This document shows positions 1 through 9,199 of a DNA stretch of 64,000 nucleotides, piece after piece. How positions within the stretch are numbered: position 1 is the first letter of the stretch; each line of letters opens with the position of its first letter. The DNA comes from Stappia indica (GTDB lineage: Bacteria > Pseudomonadota > Alphaproteobacteria > Rhizobiales > Stappiaceae), in NCBI RefSeq assembly GCF_001696535.1, contig NZ_MBQE01000006.1, forward strand, positions 310,001 to 374,000, written 5' to 3'. The notes under the pieces were generated by a model that was given only the letters and a program-made list of their open reading frames with translations, did not search any database and was not told the origin of the DNA. Made by a program: the position numbers and the translations under genes.

Positions 1-923
1 GCTTTGCCACCATCCTGCTGCCACCCGGCGAGGCGAGCAAGCGCTTCAGCGTCTACGAGACGGTCTGCGACCGGGTGCTGGAAGCCCGGCTGGAGCGCAA
101 CGACGCCATCGTCGCGCTCGGCGGCGGAGTGGTCGGCGATCTTGCCGGCTTCGTCGCGGCCAGCGTCCGGCGCGGTATGCCCTTCGTCCAGATGCCGACG
201 ACACTGCTCTCCCAGGTGGATTCCTCCGTCGGCGGCAAGACCGGTATCAACGTGCGCCACGGCAAGAACCTGATCGGCGCCTTCCACCAGCCCGCACTGG
301 TGCTGGCCGACACGGCGACGCTGGACACGCTGCCGCTGCGCGAATTCCGCGCCGGCTACGCCGAAACCGTCAAATACGGCCTGCTCGGCGATGCGAGCTT
401 TTTCGCCTGGCTGGAGGAAAACCATGCCGCGGTGTTCGCCGGCGGGGCGGAGCGCGAGGAGGCCATTGCCGTTTCCTGCCGCGCCAAGGCCGCCATCGTC
501 GCGGAAGACGAGTTCGAGACGGGCGCCCGGGCGCTGCTCAATCTCGGCCACACTTTCGGCCATGCGCTGGAGGCCATCGTCGCCTATGACGGCACGCGCC
601 TCGTTCATGGCGAGGGTGTCGCCATCGGCATGCGCCTCGCCTTCGACTTCTCGGTTCGCCTCGGCCTGTGCCCGCCACAGGACCGCGATCGCGTCGCTGC
701 GCATCTTGCCAGTGTCGGCCTGCCCACCCATATCAGCGATATCCCGGGACAGATGCCGCCGGCCGAGAGCTTCCTCGACATCATGGCGCAGGACAAGAAG
801 GTGAGCCGCGGAGCTCTGACCTTCATTCTGGTTCGCGGCATCGGCGACGCCTTCATCGAGCGCGGTGTCGATCCCGCAGCGCTGCGCGACTTCCTGACGG
901 ACGAACTGGCGAGCCGGTCCTGA
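1..923 (+). CDS. aroB: 3-dehydroquinate synthase (5' truncated by window edge)
   Basis: Converts DAHP to 3-dehydroquinate, the second step of the shikimate pathway, in the cytoplasm with NAD and a divalent metal. The reading frame is already open at base 3, so the N-terminal part (roughly 70 residues compared with the usual 370-380) lies outside the window. Visible family signatures are the glycine-rich GGGVVGDLAGF segment, PTTLLSQVDSSVGGKTG, the metal-binding NLGHTFGHALE and HGEGVAIG, all in the expected order. It is followed 58 bases later by a CorC/HlyC gene on the same strand, an order common in Hyphomicrobiales. Identification is secure; only the start is missing. Confidence 0.95.
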   Translation, partial: FATILLPPGEASKRFSVYETVCDRVLEARLERNDAIVALGGGVVGDLAGFVAASVRRGMPFVQMPTTLLSQVDSSVGGKTGINVRHGKNLIGAFHQPALVLADTATLDTLPLREFRAGYAETVKYGLLGDASFFAWLEENHAAVFAGGAEREEAIAVSCRAKAAIVAEDEFETGARALLNLGHTFGHALEAIVAYDGTRLVHGEGVAIGMRLAFDFSVRLGLCPPQDRDRVAAHLASVGLPTHISDIPGQMPPAESFLDIMAQDKKVSRGALTFILVRGIGDAFIERGVDPAALRDFLTDELASRS

Positions 924-981
924 TCGCCGGCGGCCCTTTCGGCCGCGAACCCGACGCCAACACGAGCGAGACGACAACAGA

Positions 982-2337
982 ATGAGCGACGCAAGCCTCT
1001 GGCTTTCCATCCTCGCAATCATTGTCCTGCTGGTCATGTCCGGTTTCTTCTCGGGCTCCGAGACCGCACTGACCGCCGCCTCGCGGGCGCGCATGCTGCA
1101 GCTCGAAAAGACCGGCGACCGGCGCGCCACCGTCGTCAGCCGCCTGATCATGGTCCGCGAACGGCTGATCGGCGCGCTCCTGCTCGGCAACAACCTGGTC
1201 AACATTCTCGCCTCGGCGCTCGCCACCAATGTGCTGCTGAGCCTGTTCGGCGATGCCGGCGTCGTCTACGCCACGCTGGTGATGACCGCCCTGGTGCTGA
1301 TCTTCTCCGAAGTGCTGCCGAAGACCTGGGCAATTTCCAATCCGGACGGCTTCGCCATCGCCGTCTCGCCGGTGGTCCGCGTCGTCGTGATCGTTTTCGG
1401 CCCGGTCGTCAGCGCCGTCGAGATGATCGTGCGTGCCCTGCTCCGTCTGTTCGGCGTCGATGTGTCGGAGAACCGCAACGTGCTCTCGGCCCACGAGGAG
1501 CTGCGCGGCACCGTCGACCTGCAGCATCTGGAAGGCGGCCTCGTCAAGGCGGAGCGCGACCGCATCGGCGGCCTGCTCGATCTTGCCGATCTGGAAGTGT
1601 CGGACGTGATGGTCCACCGCACCAAGATGAACACGCTGAACGCGGACGAGCCGGTCGACAGGCTGATCCAGGACGCGCTGGCGAGCCCCCACACCCGACT
1701 GCCGCTGTGGCGCGGGCAGACCGACAACTATATCGGCGTCCTGCATGCCAAGGACCTGCTGCGTGCGCTCGCCGCGGCCGGCGGCGACGCCTCGAGCATA
1801 GACATTGAGCAGATCGTCTCCCCGCCCTGGTTCGTGCCGGATACGACGAGCCTGCAGGACCAGCTCAACGCCTTCCTCAAGCGCAAGGCACATTTCGCCC
1901 TCGTCATCGACGAGTATGGCGAGGTGATGGGCCTGGTGACGCTGGAAGACATCCTGGAGGAGATCGTCGGCGAGATTTCCGACGAGCACGACGTGGAACT
2001 GGCGGGCGTCCGCCCCCAGCCCGACGGCTCGATCATCGTCGACGGCGGCGTGCCGATCCGCGATCTCAACCGCGCCGTCGACTGGCGTCTGCCGGACGAC
2101 GAGGCGACCACCATTGCCGGCCTGGTGATTCACGAGGCGCGCATGATCCCCGAAGAGCGGCAGGCCTTCACCTTCCACGGCTACCGGTTCACGGTGCTGA
2201 AGCGCGAGAAGAACCGCGTGACGCGCCTGAAGATCACGCCGCTCTCGAAGGAGGTGGCCGGATCGGTCAAGGCCGTGTTCGCCGGTCAGGCAGCCGCGAC
2301 CGCGCAGGCCCCTGCCCCCACGGTGCAGCCCGGCTGA
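982..2337 (+). CDS. CorC/HlyC-type CNNM membrane protein with CBS pair
   Basis: A 451-residue protein with the layout of the HlyC/CorC (CNNM/DUF21) family: hydrophobic membrane segments in the first ~150 residues, including a GFFSGSETALTAASR motif typical of the CNNM domain, then a tandem CBS module (about 205-330; 'VMVHRTKMNTL', 'MGLVTLEDILEEIVGEI'), and a C-terminal CorC_HlyC domain (about 345-430). Family members are linked to Mg/Co efflux or membrane integrity; the substrate cannot be read from sequence. The ATG follows aroB closely, so co-transcription with aroB is likely. Confidence 0.9.
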   Translation: MSDASLWLSILAIIVLLVMSGFFSGSETALTAASRARMLQLEKTGDRRATVVSRLIMVRERLIGALLLGNNLVNILASALATNVLLSLFGDAGVVYATLVMTALVLIFSEVLPKTWAISNPDGFAIAVSPVVRVVVIVFGPVVSAVEMIVRALLRLFGVDVSENRNVLSAHEELRGTVDLQHLEGGLVKAERDRIGGLLDLADLEVSDVMVHRTKMNTLNADEPVDRLIQDALASPHTRLPLWRGQTDNYIGVLHAKDLLRALAAAGGDASSIDIEQIVSPPWFVPDTTSLQDQLNAFLKRKAHFALVIDEYGEVMGLVTLEDILEEIVGEISDEHDVELAGVRPQPDGSIIVDGGVPIRDLNRAVDWRLPDDEATTIAGLVIHEARMIPEERQAFTFHGYRFTVLKREKNRVTRLKITPLSKEVAGSVKAVFAGQAAATAQAPAPTVQPG

Positions 2338-2358
2338 CCGGGCGAAGCGGAAGCGAAT

Positions 2359-2670
2359 TCAGGAAAGAGAGGCCGGCCCGCCGCCGCGCGGGTCGCGCTC
2401 GTCGGGCGTGCGCACCTCGATTGCCAGCGCATGAAGACCGGCGTCGAACGCGGGCTTCAGGCAATCGTTGACGGCCCTGTGGCGCGCCACGCGGCTTTGG
2501 CCGGCAAGCGTGTCCGCCACCATGCGGATTCGGAAGTGGGTTTCGCCGCCCTCGCGCCAGCCGCCATGTCCGCGGTGCCGCTCGGATTCGTCGATCACTT
2601 CGAGGCTCTGCGGGGCAAAGGCCTCTCGCAGGCGCTGTTCGATCAGGTCCCGGATGCTCATGCCTTCCAT
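2359..2670 (-). CDS. BolA family protein
   Basis: A 103-residue BolA-like protein: the N-terminal IRDLIEQRLREAF helix, the central SERHRGHGG segment with the histidines that bind Fe-S clusters with monothiol glutaredoxins in this family, and a final helix-strand around NDCLKPAFDAGLHALAIEV. Members act in iron-sulfur trafficking and stress or morphology control. The start could be the ATG at 2670 or the in-frame ATG at 2661 (MSIRD), which fits the family's usual start better. It converges with the CorC gene and diverges from the J-domain gene, the same arrangement seen around cobS in many Hyphomicrobiales. Confidence 0.88.
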   Translation of the reverse strand: MEGMSIRDLIEQRLREAFAPQSLEVIDESERHRGHGGWREGGETHFRIRMVADTLAGQSRVARHRAVNDCLKPAFDAGLHALAIEVRTPDERDPRGGGPASLS

Positions 2671-2795
2671 GTGACAGACTTTTCGCCGCCGTCAAGACCT
2701 TGCCGAAGGCGGCCCCCTCCCCCTATTTATGCGGATCGCCGCGGCAAGAGTCGCGCATTCCCGCCCCGCAGATCACGGAAACTGGACCAGGACCG

Positions 2796-3422
2796 GTGGC
2801 TTCGGACATCTTCGACCGCATCCGCATCAGCCCGAAGCGCAGCCGCGCTGCGGAGGAGGAGTTCGTGTGCGAGCGGGCCTGCGACTGGGAAGGGTGCGAC
2901 GAGCCCGGCACCCACCGGGCGCCGAAGGGGCGCCATGCCGACGGCCAGTACCATCATTTCTGCCTCGCCCATGTGCGGGAGTACAACAAGTCCTACAACT
3001 ATTTCGCCGGGATGGACGACAACGAGACGCGCGCCTATCAGCGCGACGCCCTGACCGGCCACCGCCCCACGTGGAAGATGGGCGTCAATGCAAAGGCCGC
3101 GGGCGACGGCGCCCATGCCTGGTCCGACGTCGACCCGCGCCAGGCGGCCAAGGCCCGCGCAGAAGCCCGCCGGCGCACCGGCCCTGGCGGACGCACGGCA
3201 GGAAGCGGCGCCCGCGCGCCCAAGCTGAAGCAGCTGGAAGCGCGCGCCTTCGACACGCTCGGCCTGCCGCACCATGCCCGCGACGCCGAGATCAAGGCCC
3301 GCTACAAGGAGCTGGTGAAGCGGCTGCACCCGGACGCGAATGGCGGCGACAGGTCGCTGGAAGACCGGTTACGCGAGATCATCAACGCCTATTCGCTGCT
3401 GAAAAAGGCCGGCTTCTGCTGA
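2796..3422 (+). CDS. J-domain protein (DnaJ-like co-chaperone) with C-terminal J domain
   Basis: About 208 residues if it starts at the GTG at 2796 (VASDIFDRIRISPK); an upstream in-frame ATG at 2700 would add 32 residues with no family-like content. The middle holds a Cys/His-containing segment (CDWEGCDEPGTHRAPKGRH, then HFCLAHVREYNKSYNYF) characteristic of the alphaproteobacterial J protein encoded next to cobS. The C-terminal ~60 residues are a J domain with the HPD tripeptide in RLHPDANGGD. It should stimulate DnaK ATPase on an unknown client; the position directly before cobST suggests a link to the cobaltochelatase, but that is inference. Confidence 0.88.
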   Translation: MASDIFDRIRISPKRSRAAEEEFVCERACDWEGCDEPGTHRAPKGRHADGQYHHFCLAHVREYNKSYNYFAGMDDNETRAYQRDALTGHRPTWKMGVNAKAAGDGAHAWSDVDPRQAAKARAEARRRTGPGGRTAGSGARAPKLKQLEARAFDTLGLPHHARDAEIKARYKELVKRLHPDANGGDRSLEDRLREIINAYSLLKKAGFC

Positions 3423-3716
3423 AGCCGCTTGGCTGCCTTGTCCTTAAGCAGGCTTGCCAGTTGGTCCGGATAGGCTATGAAATCGTAGACCTCCCGGTTT
3501 TGACGACCGCATCCGGCCACCGCCGGCCTGCGGTCTCCCGTCGCAGGGAGATCCCTTTCCCGGCGCAATTCGCGCCAGCGCCGCCAGCGACGAGGCGTTT
3601 TCACTTGGCCGAACGGGGCTCTGGCAATAGGGTCTGGTTCGAATTTCGCGCCGTGGCGGCATCACGGTGCAGTGCGACATCGCGGATCCCGCCGCCGGCG
3701 GGCCAGCGGAGGAAAG
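3423..3716. other. Intergenic region before cobS
   Basis: This 294-base stretch separates the J-domain gene from cobS. It holds a small perfect hairpin (TCTCCC / GGGAGA, 3534-3551) followed by a pyrimidine-rich run, possibly a weak terminator for the J-domain gene. I looked for a cobalamin riboswitch before cobS and saw no convincing B12-box or core. The minus strand contains an open frame reaching into the J-domain gene end (3389-3604), discussed under findings. Confidence 0.4.
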
Positions 3717-4703
3717 ATGACTGACAAGACCCTGCCCGTCGAAAACCTGCCGGATACCACCGTGTCCGTGCGCGAGACCTTCGGCATCGACAGCGACCTG
3801 ACGGTTCCCGCCTACAAGGAGCCGACCTCGCATACGCCCGATCTCGATCCCGACTACCTCTTCGACCGGCAGACCACCCTGGCGATCCTCGCCGGCTTCG
3901 CCCACAACCGCCGCGTCATGGTCACCGGCTATCACGGCACCGGCAAGTCGACCCATATCGAGCAGGTCGCGGCGCGGCTGAACTGGCCCTGCGTGCGCGT
4001 CAACCTCGACAGCCACATCTCGCGTATCGATCTGGTCGGCAAGGACGCCATCGTCATCAAGGACGGTCGCCAGATCACCGAGTTCCGGGACGGCATCCTG
4101 CCCTGGGCGCTGCAGAACAACATCGCTCTGGTCTTCGACGAGTATGACGCCGGCCGTCCGGACGTGATGTTCGTCATCCAGCGCGTGCTGGAGGTCTCCG
4201 GCCGCCTGACCCTGCTCGACCAGAACCGGGTGATTCGCCCGCATCCGGCCTTCCGCCTGTTCGCCACCACCAACACGGTCGGCCTCGGCGACACCTCGGG
4301 CCTCTATCACGGCACGCAGCAGATCAACCAGGGCCAGATGGACCGCTGGTCGATCGTCACCACGCTGAACTACCTGCCGCACGACAACGAGGTCGAGATC
4401 GTTCTGGCGAAGTCCAAGCACTACCAGAACGAGGAAGGCCGCAAGACGGTGTCGCGCATGGTCCGCCTTGCCGACATGACCCGCAACGCCTTCATCAACG
4501 GCGACCTGTCGACCGTGATGAGCCCGCGTACGGTAATCACCTGGGCCGAGAACACCGACATCTTCAAGGATCTCGGCTTCGCCTTCCGCGTCACCTTCCT
4601 CAACAAGTGCGACGAGATGGAGCGCACGCTGGTGGCCGAGTTCTACCAGCGCTGCTTCGGCGAGGAGCTGCCCGAGTCCGCCGCCAACGTGGTGATGAGC
4701 TGA
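3717..4703 (+). CDS. cobS: Cobaltochelatase AAA+ subunit CobS
   Basis: 328 residues; the AAA+ ATPase subunit of the aerobic CobN-CobS-CobT cobaltochelatase that inserts cobalt into hydrogenobyrinic acid a,c-diamide. Walker A is GYHGTGKS at residues 71-78 and Walker B is IALVFDEYD at about 136-144, with a sensor-like [11 protein letters not shown] further on. The ATG at 3717 gives the [20 protein letters not shown] start typical of the family; the open frame extends upstream but without homologous content. cobT follows after 11 bases, so the two are an operon. The large subunit CobN is not in this window. Confidence 0.95.
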   Translation: MTDKTLPVENLPDTTVSVRETFGIDSDLTVPAYKEPTSHTPDLDPDYLFDRQTTLAILAGFAHNRRVMVTGYHGTGKSTHIEQVAARLNWPCVRVNLDSHISRIDLVGKDAIVIKDGRQITEFRDGILPWALQNNIALVFDEYDAGRPDVMFVIQRVLEVSGRLTLLDQNRVIRPHPAFRLFATTNTVGLGDTSGLYHGTQQINQGQMDRWSIVTTLNYLPHDNEVEIVLAKSKHYQNEEGRKTVSRMVRLADMTRNAFINGDLSTVMSPRTVITWAENTDIFKDLGFAFRVTFLNKCDEMERTLVAEFYQRCFGEELPESAANVVMS

Positions 4704-4714
4704 CCGGCAGTCCC

Positions 4715-6607
4715 ATGCGCAATCCGCCTTCCGAGAAGAGCAAGCCCTCGAGCGAACCGCTGAAGCGGGCGATCGGCGACACGATGCGCGCCATCGCCGC
4801 CGACGCCGAGCTCGAGGTGCTGTTCTCCTCCGACAAGCCGTCGCTGTCGGGCCACACGGCCCGCCTGCCGGAGCCCTCGCGCCGCCTTACCGCCGACGAG
4901 ATCGCCGTCACCCGCGGTCTCGGCGACGCCATGGCGCTCAAGCTCGCCTGCCATGACCCCGGCCTGCACCGCAAGCTGGTGCCGCAGGGCGAGACGGCCC
5001 GCGCCATCTTCGACGCGGTCGAGCAGGCGCGTTGCGAGGCGGTCGGCGCCAACCGCATGCCCGGCGTTTCCGACAATCTCTCCGCCATGCTGGAAGAGCG
5101 CAGCCGCAAGGCCGCCTATGCGGACGTCGCCAGCCGCGAGGATGCACCGCTGGAAGAGGCGATCGCCTACATGGTGCGCGAGCGCCTGACCGGCCGGCCG
5201 GCGCCCAGGAGCGCCGAACCGATGATCGCCCAGTGGCGCGGCTGGATCGAGGAGAAGGCGGGCGACGCGCTCGACCTGCTCGCCGACCGGATCGAGGATC
5301 AGCAGGACTTCGCCAAGCGCCTGCGCAAGGTGCTCACCTCTCTCGAGATGGACGAGGACATCGGCCAGGAGAGCGAGGACGAGAACGGCGAGAACGAGGA
5401 CGCCGAAGGCCGCAACGAGCGCGGCGAGACCTCCGCCGACGGCGAGGAGGAAAGCGGCGAGGACGAGGGCGCGCCGCAGGAGATGGAGCTCTCCGGCGAG
5501 GAGACCGAGGCGGGCGAGACCGAAGGCCTCGATGGCGACCTTCAGGAGCTCACCCAGGACGACCAGGCGGACCAGGCCGAGGAGCCGGGCGAAAGCCGGC
5601 GCCGCGAGCTGCCGTTCTCCAACCTGCCGCCGACCTCGGACTACAAGTTCTTCACCAGCCGCTTCGACGAGACGGTCCCGGCCGAGGAGCTCTGCGACAC
5701 CGCCGAGCTCGACCGCCTGCGCAGCCATCTCGACAAGCAGCTGGTCAACCTGCAGGGCGCCGTCGCCCGGCTGGCCAACCGGCTGCAGCGCAAGCTGCTG
5801 GCCCAGCAGAACCGCTCCTGGTCGTTCGACCTGGAGGAAGGCATGCTGGACACGGCCCGCCTCACGCGCGTCGTCACCGACCCGATGCAGCCGCTCGCCT
5901 TCAAGCAGGAAAGCGACACTAATTTCCGCGACACGGTCGTCACGCTGCTGCTGGACAATTCCGGCTCCATGCGCGGCCGCCCGATCACCGTCGCCGCGAC
6001 CTGTGCCGACATCCTTGCCCGCACGCTGGAGCGCTGCGGCGTGAAGGTCGAGATCCTCGGCTTCACCACCCGCGCCTGGAAGGGCGGGCAGTCGCGCGAG
6101 GCGTGGCTCGCCGCCGGCAAACCGGCCCAGCCGGGACGCCTCAACGACCTGCGCCACATTATCTACAAGTCCGCAGACGCGCCCTGGCGCCGCGCCCGAC
6201 GCAATCTCGGACTGATGATGCGCGAGGGCCTGCTGAAGGAAAACATCGACGGCGAGGCGCTCGACTGGGCGCACAAGCGCCTTCTCGGCCGGCCCGAGGC
6301 GCGCAAGATCCTGATGATGATCTCCGACGGCGCCCCCGTCGACGACTGCACGCTGTCGGTGAACCCGGGCAACTATCTCGAGCGTCACCTGCGCTACATC
6401 ATCGAGGAAATCGAGACCCGCTCGCCGGTGGAGCTCATCGCCATCGGCATCGGCCACGACGTCACGCGCTACTACCGCCGTGCCGTCACGATCGTCGATG
6501 CGGAGGAACTGGCCGGCGCAATGACGGACCAGCTCGCCGATCTCTTCGACGAACAGACGCAGGCATCGTCGCGCGGTAGCCGCGGACGGCGCCGCGCGGC
6601 CCGCTGA
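4715..6607 (+). CDS. cobT: Cobaltochelatase subunit CobT
   Basis: 630 residues, the usual CobT size. It forms the chaperone-like complex with CobS that drives CobN in aerobic cobalamin synthesis. Features in order: a helical N-terminal part, a very acidic low-complexity linker at about 212-294 (Glu/Asp/Gly rich), and a C-terminal von Willebrand A domain with the MIDAS motif DNSGS at 414-418 and a later [11 protein letters not shown] strand. ATG at 4715 is preferred because the open frame upstream overlaps cobS and lacks homology. The acidic linker is normal for the family and not a sign of transfer. Confidence 0.95.
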   Translation: MRNPPSEKSKPSSEPLKRAIGDTMRAIAADAELEVLFSSDKPSLSGHTARLPEPSRRLTADEIAVTRGLGDAMALKLACHDPGLHRKLVPQGETARAIFDAVEQARCEAVGANRMPGVSDNLSAMLEERSRKAAYADVASREDAPLEEAIAYMVRERLTGRPAPRSAEPMIAQWRGWIEEKAGDALDLLADRIEDQQDFAKRLRKVLTSLEMDEDIGQESEDENGENEDAEGRNERGETSADGEEESGEDEGAPQEMELSGEETEAGETEGLDGDLQELTQDDQADQAEEPGESRRRELPFSNLPPTSDYKFFTSRFDETVPAEELCDTAELDRLRSHLDKQLVNLQGAVARLANRLQRKLLAQQNRSWSFDLEEGMLDTARLTRVVTDPMQPLAFKQESDTNFRDTVVTLLLDNSGSMRGRPITVAATCADILARTLERCGVKVEILGFTTRAWKGGQSREAWLAAGKPAQPGRLNDLRHIIYKSADAPWRRARRNLGLMMREGLLKENIDGEALDWAHKRLLGRPEARKILMMISDGAPVDDCTLSVNPGNYLERHLRYIIEEIETRSPVELIAIGIGHDVTRYYRRAVTIVDAEELAGAMTDQLADLFDEQTQASSRGSRGRRRAAR

Positions 6608-6611
6608 CACC

Positions 6612-7673
6612 ATGATCCGCGTGCCGGGACTTCGGCCTTCCGCACGGCGCGGCGTCGCGCTGGCGGCGTCCCTGATCGCGGCCGTGATATTGATGGCGCC
6701 GGCTCCCGCCCGCGCCCTCATGGACGTTCCCCCGCAGGACGTGACCATCCGCAGCAAGCAGATCGACGCGTTCCGCATCGGCCGCGCCGACGAGCCGCGC
6801 TTCGGCGCACTGACGTTTCTCGGCGGGCTGGAGCTGCTGTCGGGCAACCGCCACATGGGCGGCCTTTCCGGACTGGTGGTCAGCCCGGACGGCAGCGAGA
6901 TGATCGCCATCGCCGACAACGGCCTGTGGCTCACCGCGACTATCGAAGCGGAGCCCGGCGGGCGCCCGCTCGCCATTCGCGACGCCCGCCTCGGCGCGAT
7001 CGTCGGCCCCGACGGACGGCCGCTGATGGATCGCGACCGCGGCGATGCGGAGGCCCTGACCCTGCGCCGCAATCCGGACGGCACCGGCGAGCTCTACATG
7101 GCGACCGAGCGCTATCACGCGATCTACGCCTTCCCCTATCCGCTCGCCGATCTGCGCGCGCGGGGCCGCGAACTCGACCTGCCGGTCTCGATGACCAGCA
7201 ACCTGCGGCACAACAAGGGCATGGAAGCGGTTGCCTTCGCCAATTCCGGCCCGCTTGCCGGCACGCTCGTCGTGGTGTCGGAACGCGGCAAGACCTTCAA
7301 CTCGGACCTGCCGGGCTATTTGCTCGGCGGACCGACGCCGGGTACCTTCACCGTTCAGCGGCAAGAGTCCTACGACGCCACCGACGCTGCCTTCCTCGAC
7401 ACTGGAGACATGGTGCTGCTGGAGCGCCGCTTCACCTTGCGCCATGGCATCGGCATGCGGGTTCGCCTGCTGCCGGCAGCGGAGCTGAAGCCCGGTGCCA
7501 TGGTCGTCGGCCGCGTGCTGCTGGCGGCCGGCTATTCCGAGCAGATCGACAATATGGAAGGCGTCGCCGTGCACCGGAATGCCGCCGGCGAGACCATCCT
7601 GACCATCATCTCCGACGACAACCGCTCGATCCTGCAGCGCACGCTGCTGCTGCGCTTCCGCATCGACGGCTGA
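6612..7673 (+). CDS. Secreted esterase-like/phytase-like domain protein
   Basis: 353 residues with an N-terminal signal peptide (Arg-rich start, hydrophobic ALAASLIAAVILMAP, cleavage near PARA-L). The rest reads like the 'esterase-like activity of phytase' beta-propeller family (Pfam PF13449 type): GGLSGLVVSPDGSEMIAIADNG near residue 80-100, DAEALTLRRNPDG, LYMATERYHAIYAF and a C-terminal IDNMEGVAVHR with DDNRS. It is therefore probably a periplasmic or exported beta-propeller hydrolase of unknown substrate. It starts 4 bases after cobT stops, so it is likely co-transcribed with cobST, a linkage that does not explain its function. Confidence 0.8.
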   Translation: MIRVPGLRPSARRGVALAASLIAAVILMAPAPARALMDVPPQDVTIRSKQIDAFRIGRADEPRFGALTFLGGLELLSGNRHMGGLSGLVVSPDGSEMIAIADNGLWLTATIEAEPGGRPLAIRDARLGAIVGPDGRPLMDRDRGDAEALTLRRNPDGTGELYMATERYHAIYAFPYPLADLRARGRELDLPVSMTSNLRHNKGMEAVAFANSGPLAGTLVVVSERGKTFNSDLPGYLLGGPTPGTFTVQRQESYDATDAAFLDTGDMVLLERRFTLRHGIGMRVRLLPAAELKPGAMVVGRVLLAAGYSEQIDNMEGVAVHRNAAGETILTIISDDNRSILQRTLLLRFRIDG

Positions 7674-7704
7674 CCCCGCCGCGACGCGCATCCGCAAGGC
7701 CATG

Positions 7705-7733
7705 TTGACAATGGCCGCGCATGACGGCATCTA
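7705..7733 (+). promoter_or_regulatory. Possible promoter of the asd leader
   Basis: A perfect TTGACA (7705-7710) is followed 17 bases later by CATCTA (7728-7733), a poor -10. If used, transcription would begin near 7740 and produce an mRNA leader of about 270 bases carrying the short ORF at 7782. The -35 is clear, the -10 is weak, so this is tentative. Confidence 0.35.
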
Positions 7734-7781
7734 GACGCCGTCGAGGTCCGGGCAGCACCGTCCGGATCCGCGAGGGATCCC

Positions 7782-7895
7782 ATGCCGAAGCCGTGCGCCC
7801 TTTTCAACGCCCCGTTCACCGCGACGAAAGCCGCGAACGGTGTCGCGTGCGCCGGCACGACCACGACGACGACGACCCGCAAAACGACCGCCTGA
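7782..7895 (+). CDS. Putative threonine-rich leader peptide upstream of asd
   Basis: A 37-codon ORF with a good ribosome-binding site (GAGGGA, 7772-7777) just before its ATG. Its C-terminal part reads G then seven consecutive Thr codons (7857-7877), R, K, T, T, A, stop: nine Thr in the eleven residues after the glycine. It lies 115 bases before asd, whose product feeds threonine, methionine and lysine synthesis. This is the arrangement of an amino-acid attenuator leader peptide. Downstream, CGCTCCCC (7912-7919) can pair either with CGGGGG-containing sequence at 7929-7934 or with GGGGAGCG (7982-7989), and CCTCTC (7900-7905) is complementary to the asd ribosome-binding site GAGAGG (7994-7999). 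I see no U-run terminator, so any control would be translational or Rho-linked. Coding status is inferred from sequence alone. Confidence 0.55.
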   Translation: MPKPCALFNAPFTATKAANGVACAGTTTTTTTRKTTA

Positions 7896-7915
7896 CGGCC
7901 CTCTCGACCCGCGCT

Positions 7916-7989
7916 CCCCCGGGTCTGACGGGGGACCGAACGGACCTGAGGCTCCCGCAGGGATGGCGGCTTCGGGTTGGCGGGGAGCG
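7916..7989 (+). promoter_or_regulatory. Competing hairpins in the asd leader RNA
   Basis: CCCCCG (7916-7921) pairs with CGGGGG (7929-7934) around a 7-base loop. The overlapping CGCTCCCC (7912-7919) is also an exact complement of GGGGAGCG (7982-7989), just before the asd ribosome-binding site. The two pairings exclude each other, as expected for a switch governed by ribosome position on the preceding leader ORF. GC-rich DNA produces such matches easily, so confidence is limited. Confidence 0.4.
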
Positions 7990-8010
7990 GCAAGAGAGGA
8001 CTGAATACCA

Positions 8011-9045
8011 ATGGCTTACAAGATCGCAGTGGTCGGCGCGACCGGCAATGTCGGCCGCGAGATGCTCGACATTCTGGACGAGCGCGGCTTTCCGGCGCGC
8101 GAAGTCGTGCCTGTCGCCTCCCGCCGTTCGCAGGGTGTCGACGTCTCCTTCGGCGACCGGACGCTGACCTGCCAGGCCATCGACCATTTCGACTTCTCGG
8201 ACGTCGACATCTGCCTGATGTCCGCCGGCGGGACCGTGTCCAAGGAGTGGTCGCCGAAGATTGCCGCCAAGGGCTGCGTTGTCATCGACAACTCCTCGGC
8301 CTGGCGCTACGACGCCGACGTGCCGCTGATCGTTCCGGAAGTGAATGCCGATGCCATCACCGGCTTCACCAGGAAGAACATCATCGCCAACCCGAACTGC
8401 TCGACCGCCCAGCTCGTCGTCGCGCTGAAGCCGCTGCACGATGCGGCCACCATCCGCCGCGTCGTCGTGTCGACCTACCAGTCGGTGTCCGGCGCGGGCA
8501 AGGACGGCATGGACGAGCTGTTCAACCAGACCCGCTCGATCTTCGTGAACGATCCGATCACCCCGGAGAAGTTCACCAAGCGCATCGCCTTCAACGTCAT
8601 CCCCCATATCGATGTCTTCATGGAGGACGGCTACACCAAGGAAGAGTGGAAGGTGCTGGCCGAGACCAAGAAGATGCTCGACCCGAAGATCAAGGTCACT
8701 TGCACCGCCGTGCGCGTGCCGGTGTTCATCGGTCACTCAGAGAGCGTCAACATCGAGTTCGAGCGCCCGATCACCGCCGAAGAAGCACGCGACATCCTGC
8801 GCGAGGCGCCGGGCGTGCTCGTCGTCGACAAGCACGAGGACGGCGGCTACGTCACGCCTTACGAGAGCGCCGGCGAGGATGCGACCTATGTCAGCCGCAT
8901 TCGCGAGGACGCCACGATCGAGAACGGCCTCAACATGTGGGTCGTCGCGGACAACCTGCGCAAGGGCGCGGCTCTCAACGCCGTGCAGATCGCCGAGGTC
9001 CTGGTCAATCGCGGCCTGATCACCCCGAAGAAGGTCGCCGCCTGA
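8011..9045 (+). CDS. asd: Aspartate-semialdehyde dehydrogenase
   Basis: 344 residues, the usual size. Reduces aspartyl-4-phosphate to aspartate semialdehyde with NADPH, the branch-point precursor of threonine, methionine, lysine and diaminopimelate. The N-terminal Rossmann motif is VVGATGNVGREML (residues 7-19); the catalytic cysteine is Cys130 in NPNCSTAQLV; the substrate-binding region around STYQSVSGAGKDGMDEL is present. The ribosome-binding site GAGAGGA ends 10 bases before the ATG. The gene stands alone between a long structured leader and a strong terminator, so it is probably a single transcription unit with its own regulation. Confidence 0.96.
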   Translation: MAYKIAVVGATGNVGREMLDILDERGFPAREVVPVASRRSQGVDVSFGDRTLTCQAIDHFDFSDVDICLMSAGGTVSKEWSPKIAAKGCVVIDNSSAWRYDADVPLIVPEVNADAITGFTRKNIIANPNCSTAQLVVALKPLHDAATIRRVVVSTYQSVSGAGKDGMDELFNQTRSIFVNDPITPEKFTKRIAFNVIPHIDVFMEDGYTKEEWKVLAETKKMLDPKIKVTCTAVRVPVFIGHSESVNIEFERPITAEEARDILREAPGVLVVDKHEDGGYVTPYESAGEDATYVSRIREDATIENGLNMWVVADNLRKGAALNAVQIAEVLVNRGLITPKKVAA

Positions 9046-9075
9046 GGCATCCCTTCTTCCGATCCGTTCTCCGCG

Positions 9076-9104
9076 CGGCGCGGCCCCCCGGGCCGCGCCG
9101 TTTT
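9076..9104 (+). terminator. Intrinsic terminator after asd
   Basis: Perfect 10-bp stem CGGCGCGGCC (9076-9085) / GGCCGCGCCG (9091-9100), 5-base loop, followed directly by TTTT. Placed 30 bases after the asd stop codon. Confidence 0.85.
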
Positions 9105-9199
9105 GCATTCACTCCCGGCAATCCTGACAGGGCTGGCCCCGCCGGACAAAAGCCGACAGACTGCCCGTCCAGAACACCATACGGGGAGTGAGTGAGACG

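Noticed and set aside
853-2178. Long minus-strand frame across aroB and the CorC gene
   Set aside because: Shadow of conserved plus-strand genes; composition is that of an antisense frame in GC-rich DNA.
3423-3716. Search for a cobalamin riboswitch before cobS
   Set aside because: No B12 box or recognisable core on either strand.
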